Assembly (NCBI RefSeq): GCF_018873765.1
Contig: NC_057918.1
Location: forward strand, 10,238,862 to 10,302,861
Length of the DNA stretch: 64,000 nucleotides
Direction: 5' to 3'
From: Telopea speciosissima
Taxonomy: Eukaryota; Streptophyta; Magnoliopsida; Proteales; Proteaceae
Shown piece by piece: positions 53,059 through 64,000 of the stretch. A model generated the notes under the pieces. That model saw nothing but the letters and a program-made list of their open reading frames with translations, had not been told where the DNA came from and made no database searches. Positions within the stretch are counted from its first letter, which is position 1. Every line of letters starts with the position of its first letter. The translations under genes were made by a program, and so were the position numbers.

Positions 53059-53779
53059 TTTAATGCGTTGGATGTTGTGCCTACCAGGTGTTAAGCTCTC
53101 AAAATCGAACTACACTTTTATTACTTTTAGGAAATTAAAGAGGATTTTTTACCATTAACAACCTGAATATCACAGTAATTTCTTTAAGAATGTTTGTTAA
53201 CTGAAAAAAATCTGAACCCACCTAATCAAATCAGCACTTGAAAATCTCCTTAATAATTAATAAAATATATATCTTCAAATGTGAATTAATTAGTTACTAA
53301 CACCATATACTTTATAGTAGCCTATAATCCAAATCAAACCTAATTAATGATATTAAATATCCACTAAGAGTAAGATATACCACTTAAACATTCACTAAAA
53401 TTAATACTGAAAAACACAACCCTCTCTTCACCTTCTCCTCTTCCTGAATCCTTATCCCTCTGTTAAGAATATATATAGAATACACGGATGGCATACGGAG
53501 GACCCAGTCATGAGAGGAGAGAAGGAGCCAATCGTGAGAAGCGAGACAGCATCTTCAGGGTGTTTTATATTTTAGATACAATCACAAGGCACGTCCCATT
53601 AAATTAAGGACTTTGGTGAGAATACAAAAAGAAGGATATAACTTATAAGACCGCACGTTCTTAGTGGCTAAGATACGCAAACATGCGTAGTATAGCGTGT
53701 AGCGTAACAATCACCACTGCGCGGTGGGGACGGTGCGGTTGATACCGGCCGACCCGCAGGTAATAGTGGAGGTAGAAGG
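53059..53779. other. Intergenic DNA before the Hsp40 promoter
   Basis: AT-rich sequence without recognisable coding content, ending in a (GA)n repeat at about 53780. Confidence 0.4.
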
Positions 53780-53801
53780 AGAGAGAGAGAGAGAGAGAGA
53801 A
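53780..53801. repeat. (GA)n microsatellite
   Basis: About ten GA units just upstream of the heat-shock element; GA repeats can bind GAGA-type factors in plants. Confidence 0.85.
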
Positions 53802-53830
53802 AGAGTGAGGGTTGGACTCAAAACCATCAA

Positions 53831-53853
53831 TTCCGGAACCTTCTGGAGTCTTC
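53831..53853 (+). promoter_or_regulatory. Heat-shock element upstream of the Hsp40 gene
   Basis: The site reads TTCnnGAAnnTTC exactly for three units, followed by GAG (one mismatch to GAA) and a further TTC with the correct 2-base spacing. This makes a five-unit array 223 bp before the start codon. A TATA-like TATAAAG lies at 53914-53920, about 60 bp downstream. Such arrays bind trimeric heat-shock factors. Confidence 0.72.
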
Positions 53854-53913
53854 GTTGCGACTTGCGAGCCATTGCCGACAATGAAGCTCACAGTCCTCTT
53901 AGACTCTCGTGGT

Positions 53914-53920
53914 TATAAAG
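53914..53920 (+). promoter_or_regulatory. Candidate TATA box of the Hsp40 gene
   Basis: TATAAAG lies about 160 bp before the start codon and 60 bp after the heat-shock element, the usual order. A second ATTATAAAG lies about 24 bp downstream and could serve instead. Confidence 0.4.
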
Positions 53921-54075
53921 AATTTTTTTTTTTACAAGTATTATAAAGAATTACTTAATTGGCAATCATCACCCACTCAATAAATATCACAACCGATCCC
54001 TTCACGTCGTTTTGATTTCTTTCCCTTCTTTATTTCCTAGTTTCACAGCTTTCAGAGTTTCACAGAGGGAAGACG

Positions 54076-57000
54076 ATGGGGGTGGATTACTACAACATTT
54101 TGAAGGTGAACAGAAATGCAACTGAGGAAGACCTGAAGAAATCTTACAAGAGATTGGCCATGAGGTGGCACCCAGACAAGAACCCAGACCTCAAAAAGAG
54201 AGAAGCCGAAGCTAAGTTCAAGCAGATCTCCGAGGCTTATGATGTCCTCAGCGACCCTCAGAAGCGGCAGATCTACGATACCTATGGTGAAGAAGCCCTC
54301 AAAGACAATATCCCTCCTCCTCCTTCTGGCGTTTCTACCCACTACCGGTACCATCCTCGTGATGCCGATGACATCTTCGCCGAGTTCTTCGGTGGTTCTG
54401 ACGGCATTGGTGGCGGCCGTAGTCGAGCATTTGGGGAGAGTTTTAGTAAGCATTTTCATTCGGATTCTGCCGGTCAACCCCATCGCAAGATTCCGCCAGT
54501 CGAAAAAAATTTACCTACTAGTCTGGAAGAGCTTTACTCTGGTTCCAAACGAAAGATGAAGATCTCTAGGACCGTTATTGATGCTTACAGGTATCTTATA
54601 TTTACTTTCTCCGAGTCCACTTGTATTGACTGTTTTTCCACTACATATCGCTCTTTTTGTCTGTTATATGAACTGTGTATATTTATTTATTTTTCCTTCT
54701 GTTTACTGCACAATGTCTTTTGCTGCGGATGAAATTTTTGATTGTATAAAATTTATGGATATCATGAAAGCAGGATCAGAACATTAAACGCTAAAACTTG
54801 ATTTCAGTGCATAGCTACTGCTAGTTGTCATCATAATTCTGTTGACTGTGCCAAATTTGACATTCAATCCTATGTTACCATGGTTATACAAATGGCGACA
54901 TATCATGCTTATCAGTACATGTTATAGCTTTATCTAGTCATTTTAGGCCAATATTTAGTATATTTGTATGGCAATAAGTTGCCAAATTAAGGAGGAAGTG
55001 AAGAAAAGACATGATTTTGTAGTGAAGAAATTTGAATTCCCATCTGAAATTTGAAATTGATTGAAGAATTGGAAATTAGTAACCTTTTTGAATGCCTACT
55101 GCATGGGGACAAATGTGTTGGGAGTGCCACATCTATCTACCATCCAAAATTTTGTTTTGTGGGTTGCATTGGTTTGGCAAAAGATGGATCTAGAGGTGCA
55201 TATTCAGTACAGATTCCCTCTTTTGTAGTGAAGGGATTGGAGTAGACAACATAATGTGGTTTTGGGACTGATGAAAGGCTTCTTTGGTTCTGTGAGGATT
55301 GAAGCATTTTGATTTTCCTCTGTCCTTCGTTTCTCTATCTTGGTCATTTTTGTTGGTGTTCAATAATCTTATATGTCACATCCTTGCTAGAATGTGGAAA
55401 TGATTTTCTTTGTTAATTCTGTCTTATGGAATAAGTGGAATGACTGCACACTTGATCCTGTATGTGGCAAGGTTTGTATTGGATTAGCGTAGAACCTGAT
55501 CTTGTTTGAGATATTATTCAATTTTGAATTGCTGGGAGCAGGTATCTGTTCTTCACCTATCTTTGTCTCAGGGTTTAATTGTTCGAAAGTGAGAGTTCTT
55601 GATCTAAAATTCTCTGTTCTACTGCTCTTCTGTTCGAAATAGTGATGGAGGATGTTAAAAAGATAAGAGACCAAAAGGGCTATTTATTTTCTACAACTTT
55701 ATCATTGGAGATTTGACACCTCAACAATTGTTGTCTTGTGGATATCATATTCGCAATAAAATATTTTTAAATATGGAATCAACAGCTGCCATCCCCCTTT
55801 TCGGGATTGAGACATGATATTTTATGGCCTACTTCAGCTATTGTTGGTAACAAATCGTGGTTTATAACTTGTTGGTAACTTGGTAACTATGACCTGGATC
55901 CAGTGTGCAAAGATTATGTCTATGATAACTCCATTGTCTTTGTTATAGAGCTGGTCTATATTCATTATTCATTTGGGGGCTTTATTATTATGTTTCTAAA
56001 TAGAAAATAGGGCTTAAAATTTATTGTTGGAGTCTTTCATCCTTCTGTTATGGTGTGTGTGGAGATCAGGCTCCCAACAAATGTTGACCTCTTGTTAAAT
56101 GCTTACAAGTAGATGGAGAAAGGTAATCTTATCCTTCTTAGGGTTAAAAAAATTGCATTAGGCTAGCCACCAGCTATCATCAACATTAAATGTCCAAGTA
56201 GGGTCAGAGGTCCTTGAGCCAGTATTTGAAGAGTCTGTCTAGGATAACTTCTTCTCTGTTGTAGAGCTGATGCATATTCATCGTCCACTGGCGGAGTTTT
56301 TGTTGCTGCCTGATTCATGTGACCAATGGTCTCACTTGTAAATTTATTGTCTTTTATGTACTTTTTTGCCAATGCATGTTCTTCTCTTTTCCCTATGATA
56401 GTTAATCCTCTATATGGCTTGGTTATACTTTTTCCACCTTGAATGATGTCAATTTTTGGGTTTTTCTCATGATGCCCTAGGAGAGGAGTAAGATTTAGCT
56501 AGCAACTTTCAGTTTTCATCCACGTCTCTACTGTTGGTACTTTGCCCTTAGTCTGACAGGCCCTATAAAGTTTGTTATCAGATTTTCAAGGTATTTTAGA
56601 ATATCATAACGCCTGATCTGTCCATGCTGTGAGTCCAACATTTGCATCAAGTGGAATCAAATATCAGCTTGTGTCTTTCTGTATTTACACTTGAAAATCC
56701 TGTCAAAGCTTTTCGAAAGTATTCAAACAAAAGTTGCAAGATAGAACATAAACTGTTGGTCCATTAGATAACTTGTTTTGCGAATTTCAAACAGAGAACG
56801 TATTGGGTTGTATTTTGGTAGGATTACAGAAAGGGATCTGCTTAGGTAGTTTTCTGAAGGTATTTTGGTGCAGTTTGGTCTAGGTTCTTGCATGCTGTTA
56901 TGACATCCTTTGCAACAACTCTTCCTATTTGCAGAGTTCTGCTGAAACTTGAAAGGGTAAAGATTCTATTGAAGATTCAGTTAGTCCGCATCCCACATCC

Positions 57001-59114
57001 CCCCCCCCCCCCCCCACCCTAAGAAAAGGAGGGGGGAGACCAGCTTTGTTGAAATCCATCAACATACTGTAAGAAGACTTCATTGTCAGGATTGGTAAAA
57101 GTGAAGTGGATTTCAGTTGGAAGAGAAATAAATCTGCTTTGGGTCCAATTTGTTGGAAATATTGTGATTCAGTGAGAAGCCCCATATGTGAGGTGATTGT
57201 TTTGAAATTTGGACTAATTGATATAAGGGGTATTTATTATGGATATGGGTGTTAGGGTGGTCCCATCTAATGCTACAGAGAACCCACATGATGTTGCTCA
57301 CCATTGACTAATTGGGGTTTAGAGGGGAAAAACTTCTAATTTTAGGCTCATTTTGTTAGAACCCAGGGAAATACATCTAGAGTATTCATGGTCAGGATTT
57401 GCAAACGATAAGTGGATATGGGGAGAAAATTGGTCAGATTTGGATTAATTTTTTTGGAAATAACATGACTAAATGAGGAACTTTCCATGTCTTATGAACC
57501 TTTTGGACCCTTGTATTGGTATTGAGGGCATTCACGGTCGGTGTCCAATTGAATGGTAGAAAGAGCCCACATGAGGGGCATCTCACTGGAGGAAATTCCT
57601 TGCAGGAATCCAGACTGTGCAGCTAGAGATCTTCATGATTAAGAATAGAAGATGAAGATACTAGGTCATAGAATATGGTTGACAGGTTTTTCTCAAAATT
57701 TTACTTAGGTTGTTGCAACAAGGTGGTGATTCTCTCTCTCTCTCTCCCACAACACACACACATTTTACCCCTTTCTCTCTTATGGTCATGTATCATAGTG
57801 TCAGTTTCATGACTGAGACATTTCTTCTGTGTCAAATAGGGGTGGAAACCAGATGGGTTCGGGCAGATTGGGCTAAGGGTCATGGGATATAGCACCGTCC
57901 AAAACCTTCTAGATTATAAATAGGCAGGGTTGGGCCTACCCTACACTAGTCATTGATAATCAGGTGGGTTCTGAAGGCCCACTTAAAATGGAGTTTCTTT
58001 TCCTAAAATTCCTCTCCTGCCTCTGAGCAGCCCAATTTCACATATCAGTATTTATATTCTATAGCATCCATAGAAATCTGACTCTGTAACATTTAATTTC
58101 AGAGCAGAAACATTTAGAGAATATTGCATAGTTTACAGATTTTTCCAAAAAAAAAAAAAAAAAAAAAAAACTGCCTCACTTTGAAATGACAAGAAGAGGG
58201 AAGGAAAGTTTAATATGTATGTTGTTTCCCAAATATTATGTTGATAATCACAGGGAAACATAAGATTACACTGGAAATTTCTGGAATGGCCTAAAGAATC
58301 CAATCGAGCATCTTGCAAAAGAATATTAGATAGTGAGGTTAAAATGCTTATGGATATTATTTCAGCTTTCAAATCTACTTTTGGCCTGTGCTAGTTGCAA
58401 TAGGAAAGTCAGAAGTCAAGTATGTCATGGACTGCTGGTCTGTGTGGAAATAGGTGGCTCATGAATGTTGAAAACTCTTGTTAAACACTCTATAAAATGG
58501 AAAATCAATTATGAAATGTCTATTTATTACACTGTCTTGTTATATTGTTAGGCTTCATCAATAACATGTTGGTATGTTTATTGCATTTTGTCTGAACCAT
58601 AATGTGTTTGTGTTACTTTTGTATTTTTTTTTTCTTTTCCTTTGGCTTGATGCACCAGTATCTTTATTACAGTAAGCCAACAACTGTGGAGGAGATCTTG
58701 ATAATAGATATTAAGCCTGGGTGGAAGAAGGGAACAAAGATAACTTTCCCTAAGAAGGGTAACCAAGATCCAGGCACCATTGCAGGAGATCTCATTTTCT
58801 TGGTTGATGAGAAACCTCATGCAGTTTACACAAGGGATGGGAATGATCTGTTGGTCAACCAGAAGATATCACTCTTGGATGCACTCACAGGGAAGACTCT
58901 CAACTTGACAACGCTGGATGGGAGGCACCTTACCATCCCAGTTATAAATATTGTCAAACCAGGTGATGAGATGGTGATAGAAAATGAAGGAATGCCCATC
59001 TCAAAAGAACCTGGGAAGAAGGGAAATCTGAGAATAAAATTTGATGTCAAATTCCCTTCTAAGCTCACTGCAGAACAGAAATCTGATCTGAGGAGGGCGT
59101 TGGGACGGAGCTGA
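54076..59114 (+). CDS. Type II Hsp40 / DnaJ co-chaperone (DNAJB class)
   Basis: Two exons, 54076-54590 and 58673-59114, join in phase (AG|T) to give 318 residues; the intron is 4.1 kb. The J domain spans about 4-70 with the HPD tripeptide at 32-34, which stimulates Hsp70 ATPase. A short linker with [10 protein letters not shown] follows, without a cysteine-rich zinc domain, so it is type II. The two C-terminal substrate-binding beta domains follow ([17 protein letters not shown], ... [18 protein letters not shown], ... [13 protein letters not shown], ... [23 protein letters not shown]). The remembered relatives are cytosolic/nuclear DNAJ heat shock family proteins such as At2g20560. A five-unit heat-shock element and a TATA-like motif lie upstream. 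The length is slightly below the usual 330-350, mainly from a short Gly-rich linker. Confidence 0.93.
54591..58672 (+). other. Single 4.1 kb intron of the Hsp40 gene
   Basis: Donor GTATCT after ATGCTTACAG and acceptor TTATTACAG. The intron carries poly-C (57001-57015), poly-A (58146-58170) and (CT)n (57726-57747) tracts, and no recognisable coding sequence. Confidence 0.8.
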
Positions 59115-60203
59115 CTATGAATTGGGAGAACTTTTTGTATCTCTTTCCTCGATGAATAGCATGAACTCAGACTCTACAAGTGACTTTTAACATGCAGATG
59201 GAAATGGCATTTGGTTGTAAATATGTTATATTTCACTGGGAAAGGGGAAGCTGTGAATAGTAGGTAGTAGAGTTGTTTGGGGATGGTGGTGGGTATTGAA
59301 ATTTGGTGTTGTTTAGCCCTTGTAAGTTGGAACGATTGTTGATTATGGGGCTGGAGGGAGGGGTGTTCAGAGTGCAAGACGCAGGGACATGCCTTTGCAT
59401 GAACTTTGATTTGTATACTAAAAATAATTCTTGGATTTGTTAACAGTTGCTAATTATTGTAACTGCAAGGAATTGTTAGTGGCTGTTGTTTTAAAGTAAA
59501 TCAAATTCAATGTATTGATTGCTTACCAATTTGATTCCAAGGGTTTTACAGACCGTTAACGACCGTCGCCACAGCATAGTATCTGATCGGTGCTTGATAA
59601 GTAGTAACCATAGCCAGGTCACCCTCTCCCTTATTTTTCACTTAATGTATCTCTTAATCAAGATAGTTAACGTGCGCCCTAAGATTGTCCTAACACTCCC
59701 TGGACTTGGATCGTTTACTGGTAAGGCAGGGTAGGGTGCATGTATCTCTCTTGGCAAATGTCCACGAAAGAACGTACAAAGTGGAAAAGACCCCAAGAAG
59801 AACAAACTAACATAGTCCAGTACACAAAACTCAACCTTTTATTTTTTATTTTTTTTTTGGTAAAACTAAACCTTTAACGTACCATAACTAGATGAGCCAT
59901 TCACATGTACCCCTTGAATTGTCCATAAGACCCCCTTCTTTTTATTTGTGAATGAAGATTTAGAAAGAATTTTTCCATAGGAGTGCCATAAAAGTATAAA
60001 AGTTTTTTCTACCGAGTATGTTGGTGCATCTTTTGTTTGCTATGAGGTAGACCAATCTGCGTATTGTAGGAGGTTTGGTCAAGAGAGGGCCCACATGGTC
60101 AAGTAGGAGAGAGTGTGTTTTAGGACATGGAAAACACTCCATATGGCATGAGAATCTTTTTTTCTCATATATATATAGGGGAATAGTTTTCTCACACAAC
60201 CAG
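59115..60203. other. 3' flank of the Hsp40 gene and intergenic DNA
   Basis: No open frame with protein-like content; the Hsp40 3' UTR probably ends within about 350 bp after the stop. Confidence 0.4.
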
Positions 60204-60214
60204 TGTACTGTATA

Positions 60215-60399
60215 ATTTTTTTCCTGTCTTGTTCTCTGCCCGGTACCGTGATCTAGTTCCGCGCATAGGAAGGCGGAAATGATGTTTTAACCTCCTTCGG
60301 GCAGTGTGTTCAGGCAGGGGATTAGATTGTCATTTTTGGCCCCTATGAGTGGAATTGGACCACTATACCGGGCAGGGAACAGGAGATGATAATGATCCC
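60215..60399. repeat. Fold-back element flanked by an 11 bp direct repeat
   Basis: The left end TTCTCTGCCCGGTACCGTG pairs with the reversed right TTCCCTGCCCGGTATAGTG. Identical TGTACTGTATA lies at 60204-60214 and 60400-60410, consistent with a 9-11 bp target duplication. Confidence 0.7.
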
Positions 60400-60410
60400 T
60401 GTACTGTATA

Positions 60411-62504
60411 TCCTCTCACATGAGTTTTTTTTTTTTTTTAATTTATCTCTCCTCCCCTAACCATGTGCGCCCTATATGAATGATATTGTTTCCCACGGTT
60501 CATACATCTACTAGAATTGATAGAAAACTTGAAACTCACCAGCAAGTAAATGGATTTTAACCCTTATCCCATGGGGTCTTAACCCTATCCCACGTGGTAA
60601 AGACCCATCAAACCCCTTTAAGCTCCTTTGGTAATCTTGTTGCAAGTAAAGGGAAGAGATGGGAAGGAACGTAAAATCAATTTTGAAAAAAGAAAAAAGA
60701 AAATGAAAGTTTTAAAACCATGACTGTGTAACTCATTCAGAAGTCTAACCTAATTTGGTAAATATATTTTTCAGTTTTTTAGTTAAAGTGATTTGATTAC
60801 AAAGTAAAATAAAATAATAAAAAATGTAAATTTGAAATATTTTGAAATACATTATATAATCATGTGTAATAATAATGATTACAACAGTTTCTATTTTAAT
60901 ACATATTGATTCAATTTCACTTGCGTCCCCTCTATTTCCTTTGCAACTAGAGGGAGCTAAGAGGAAGTAAGGGTAGGATCCGTTGCCAACCAATGGGCAG
61001 GTATAGAGTAGATTGGGTGAGATGGGCATTGGGCTCTGAGTTTAAGATCCAATGACTTAGAGCGCAGGCCTAGGCTAACCCAACCGGGCCTTTTTGTTTT
61101 TAATAGCCCAGCTTGAACCTGACCTGAGCAAAATTTCCCAGGTATGCTGTTAGGCTTCGGTTTCTCGTGTTTGGTTGAGGTGGGGGAGGGGGACGGGGGC
61201 GCAGATTAATGATCCTTCACCATGGTGAAAGAAACTTCTTCCTAAAACAAAGTTGGATTACAGATTTCTAGAAAAAAATTTCTTCCTCACTCTTTTATGT
61301 GGTTTTTACTCGGAAACATATGGAGCATTAAAACCTACAAGACTTTAATGGGGCTTCGCCTCTCGCCATAAATTGTCCTGTATAACAATTTGATTGAGGA
61401 CCCCAATGCCATTAAGTCAGTCAAGTTTCAGGTTTGTAGGAGAGAGAGAGAGAGAGAGAATCACTTTAAAAGCGAGTTCAAGGTGAAGAAGTTGCATATA
61501 TAGGTGTCACTAGGTTCCTTACATTGACATAACACATTTTTTTTTTAATAATTGGGTAAGAGTTCTCCGAGGGGGAGCGTAGCCCTGCACATGCATAGGG
61601 CCAATGAGAATATGCATGGCGGCATCAGTAGGATGGTCATTACCGTCTTTCATGGGTTGGAGCGATCATTTTGCCCCCCATATGTCGAGGGGCAGGGGTA
61701 CATTCACCCACAGAAAACATTTATCCCTTATAATTTTATGGAAGAAAAATATTGTTGTAACCATACTTGATATTTTTAAAAAAAATCTCAACTTTACATT
61801 TTTTATTCGAAAAGCATGCAAGATAGCAAAAGTACTTAAGAGTGACATAATGGTAAGTCGTTTTTAAATTATTTTAGAATCTCTTCTCCAACTCATTGAG
61901 TTAAAGAAATTTTTAAAATAAAATAAAAACAATTAAAAAATAATATAATTTCTCAATTCAAAGAAGCACCCATGACACCAACCTGACCTACGTGTAATGT
62001 AAGGTTCTGGGATTAAGCTCATGCTTTTTGAGATAATGCCAGTAACCCAACATGAGAGTATGAGACCAACCTGAGAATCTGACTTCGGCTTTGATTTTAA
62101 TGCCCCTTACTGACTCAAAAGTAGTTGAAACCTGAAAGTCCATCCAACTCGAGCAGATTAATTTATTCTCATGATTTAGCTCCGGGAGGTTCATATACAA
62201 TATTAGTTAAATTACACCAGATGTATCTCCATCTCACGTTCATTGTACCTATGGTTATGGTTCCTAATGTATAAAAATTAATAGTTGATGCTTGACGACT
62301 CTAAACATTATTTTGACGCGAGTAATCTCAGGCGTAATTTACCTTTTTAAGGTTCAAGTTTTAAGATTTAAAAACGAGAGTTGTAGGCCCGTAGCTCTGA
62401 TACATGATAAATTATGAGAAAATCATTTGAGCTGCCATGATCATGTTCAATAGAGGCCTTTGAATGATGCAGTGTAAAAGACTGATTTGATCCCAATTGA
62501 AAGA
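60411..62504. other. Intergenic stretch with no gene
   Basis: AT-rich. A repeat-like portion at about 61560-61740 shares words with those near 12525 and 14590. No coding signal is seen. Confidence 0.4.
61441..61460. repeat. (GA)n microsatellite
   Basis: About ten uninterrupted GA units in intergenic DNA. Confidence 0.85.
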
Positions 62505-62519
62505 ACTAAAGAGGCAAAG

Positions 62520-62690
62520 ATAAACCTAAAATGAGCCACTGGTCAGCCTCAGACCAGTGGTGAGGAAAGACATGGATAATTTAAGATGTATATCAAATAT
62601 GACTTTGAATAGAGTTGATTGGAGGGCAATGATCCATGTAATCAACCCCATTTAATTGGGTTAAGGTTGAGTTGTTATTGTTGTAGTTGT
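62520..62690 (+). mobile_element. RTE-type LINE 3' tail, plus strand
   Basis: AAAGACATGG followed by GATTGGAGGGCAATGATCC and CCCATTTAATTGGG, then a (TTG)n-like tail, match the reverse complement of the other LINE 3' ends in the window. Only the last ~170 bp are present. Confidence 0.6.
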
Positions 62691-62699
62691 CGTGACTCC

Positions 62700-63756
62700 C
62701 GTGTGTGTCAGAGAAGAATTTTTGCTGCTACGTAGGTTGCATGGAGTTCAGTTCCTCTATACGTATGTTGCGTGTGAAAATCTCCGATGCTTGGTTCGCC
62801 CACGGATGAGCCTGCAAAGACCAAGTGATGAGCACCAGAGAGCCAGTGTGGCTCCGGCCTAGGACTCTCCGATGCTAAAGTTAGATCACCAATGCAACAG
62901 CGTAACTGTTAGTAAAAGTGAGATGATGAATGGTGCTCCATACCTGGGTATTTATAGAGTGAGGATGAGATGAGGCGGTTGGGAGAGTCCTAGTATGGTA
63001 GGAGTCCTTCTTTTGGAAGGCTCTCTCGCGTAGAGCGGTGTGGAGAGCTATTTTCGGGGTCGGACTCTTATTAAGGTAAGAGTCCATGTAAATTGTGATT
63101 TCGTATTGCGTTGGGATCGTGGCTCGATCCTTATCCCGTGATTCTCGGGATGTGCTGACGTGGCCCCGCGATCCCCGGTGGGGCCCTATGGTAGCCTCTG
63201 TGGAGGAGGGCTCGGCCTAGGAGGTCGGCCTGGGAGGTCGGTTTGAGAGGTCGGCCTGTTAGGTCGGTCTCGGCAGTCAGCTCGGCCTAGGATGTCCTGT
63301 GTATGCTCAGTCAGGAGTTTATGGCTGACTTGTGTGAGCTCGGCCTCAGCCCCGGCTGACTTGTGTGAGCTCGGCCTCAGCTTCGGCTTCAGTGCTTGGC
63401 CTCGGCTTTAGTGCTCGGTCTCGGCCTCGGCTTCAATGTTTGGCCTCGGCTTCAGTGTTCGGCCTCGGCCCCGGCTGACTTGTGCGAGCTCGACCTCGGC
63501 CTCGGCTTCAGTGCTCGGCCTCGACTTTAGTGCTCGGTCTCGGCCTAGGTTTCAATGCTCGGCCTCGGCTTCAGTGCTCGGCCTCATCTTCCGCTTCAGT
63601 GCTCGGCCTCCGCTTCGGTCTTGGCTTCAGTGCTCGGCCTCGACTTCGGTCTCAGTGCTCGGCCTCGGCCCCGGCTGACTTATGCGAGCTCGGCCTCGGC
63701 TTCAGTTCCAGTACGTTTACGTGGTAGCTTTTGGTTGATTGGGGGATTTTATGACA
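62700..63756 (-). mobile_element. LTR of a retrotransposon, minus strand, with tandem repeats in U3
   Basis: On the minus strand it probably starts TGTCATAAAATCCCCC at 63756 and has a TATA-like CTATAAATACCC at about 62948-62959, followed by AGCATCGGAGAGTCC and CACTTGGTCTTTGCAG, words I associate with plant Ty3-type LTRs. No coding region is in the window, so it is either a solo LTR or the edge of an element; its left end is uncertain. Confidence 0.6.
63196..63710. repeat. Tandem/degenerate repeat GCTCGGCCTCGGCTTCAGT
   Basis: A 19 bp unit GCTCGGCCTCGGCTTCAGT recurs about ten times with GGCCTC insertions, interrupted by a larger unit containing GGCCCCGGCTGACTTGTGCG, seen about four times. The array begins as GGAGGTCGGCCT repeats at 63214. 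It lies within the U3 of the LTR. Open frames across it are by-products of the repeat. Confidence 0.8.
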
Positions 63757-63907
63757 CATCAACGTACCAATAGGTGAACGTACATGTGAGAGCCAATCAC
63801 CTATCCTTTTTTTGTCATTTACAAGGGGAGGAGGGATTTTTATGAAAACAAAATAAAACTGTGATTAGCTCTAAGATGTACGTTTACCTGTTGGTATGTG
63901 CAGATGA
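63757..63907. repeat. Fold-back element (MITE-like), right edge
   Basis: The left CATCAACGTACCAATAGGTG pairs with the reversed right CATCTGCACATACCAACAGG, continuing GTGAACGTACAT / GTAAACGTACAT and AGAGCCAATCAC / AGAGCTAATCAC. Confidence 0.72.
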
Positions 63908-64000
63908 TCCATTCTCGGTTACATGAATGTTGTTATTACCTGAGTTTGCAGCCAAAGAAATGGAATAATTCACTTCACCTTGGGGTTCGCAAATATCCTC

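Noticed and set aside
63436-63773. Three overlapping open frames with ARPRLQCSAS-type repeats
   Set aside because: They arise from the GGCCTCGG array in all frames of one strand; not protein-like.

Overview
The window is nuclear DNA from a flowering plant. The genes are intron-rich with GT-AG junctions and encode plant-only families (a DYW-type PPR protein, a PPR-SMR protein, a CDPK). The spaces between and inside genes are filled with plant transposon debris. It looks like a eudicot, perhaps an early-diverging one, but that is an inference from the general look of the proteins and not a placement.

Six protein-coding genes are supported. (1) Minus strand, 11463 down to at least 6987: a plant UCH-related protein of the DUF627/DUF629 family; seven exons are readable, but the C-terminal UCH domain is not found in the window. 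(2) Minus, 20155-17516: a PPR-SMR protein with an uninterrupted coding exon and a probable ~6 kb intron in its 5' leader. (3) Minus, 31761-29941: an intronless DYW PPR editing factor, recognised as CRR28. (4) Plus, 32067-38820: a 16-exon FAD-dependent oxidoreductase of the HI0933/YhiN type, divergent from CRR28 with only 305 bp between the two start codons. (5) Plus, 44745-50505: a seven-exon group III calcium-dependent protein kinase closest to CPK10/CPK30. (6) Plus, 54076-59114: a two-exon type II Hsp40 with a strong heat-shock element upstream. The genes do not form a pathway; this is an ordinary plant gene neighbourhood. CRR28 (chloroplast RNA editing) and the PPR-SMR protein are both likely organellar.

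The remaining DNA is mostly mobile-element derived: three 5'-truncated RTE-type LINE copies with 15-18 bp target duplications (2263-3252, 24521-24953, 48719-49743) and a further short LINE tail; a 1.7 kb non-autonomous Mutator-like element with ~73 bp terminal inverted repeats (26782-28481); at least eight short fold-back elements of several families; two hAT-like MITEs; at least five members of a family that begins and ends with GGTTTTAA/TTAAAACC and has GATCGG/GATACG-rich interiors; and an LTR with a GGCCTCGG-type tandem array near the right edge. A broken PPR E-domain fragment lies next to CRR28, and a coding-looking stretch without a recognised family lies at 1796-1998.

I do not see a new multi-gene system. 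The most informative unexpected items are the five-unit heat-shock element, the missing UCH domain, the PPR fragment, the Mutator-like element with its 9 bp duplication, and the families of fold-back elements. All exon boundaries were read by eye from splice signals, reading phase and family similarity known from memory; no database search was made.
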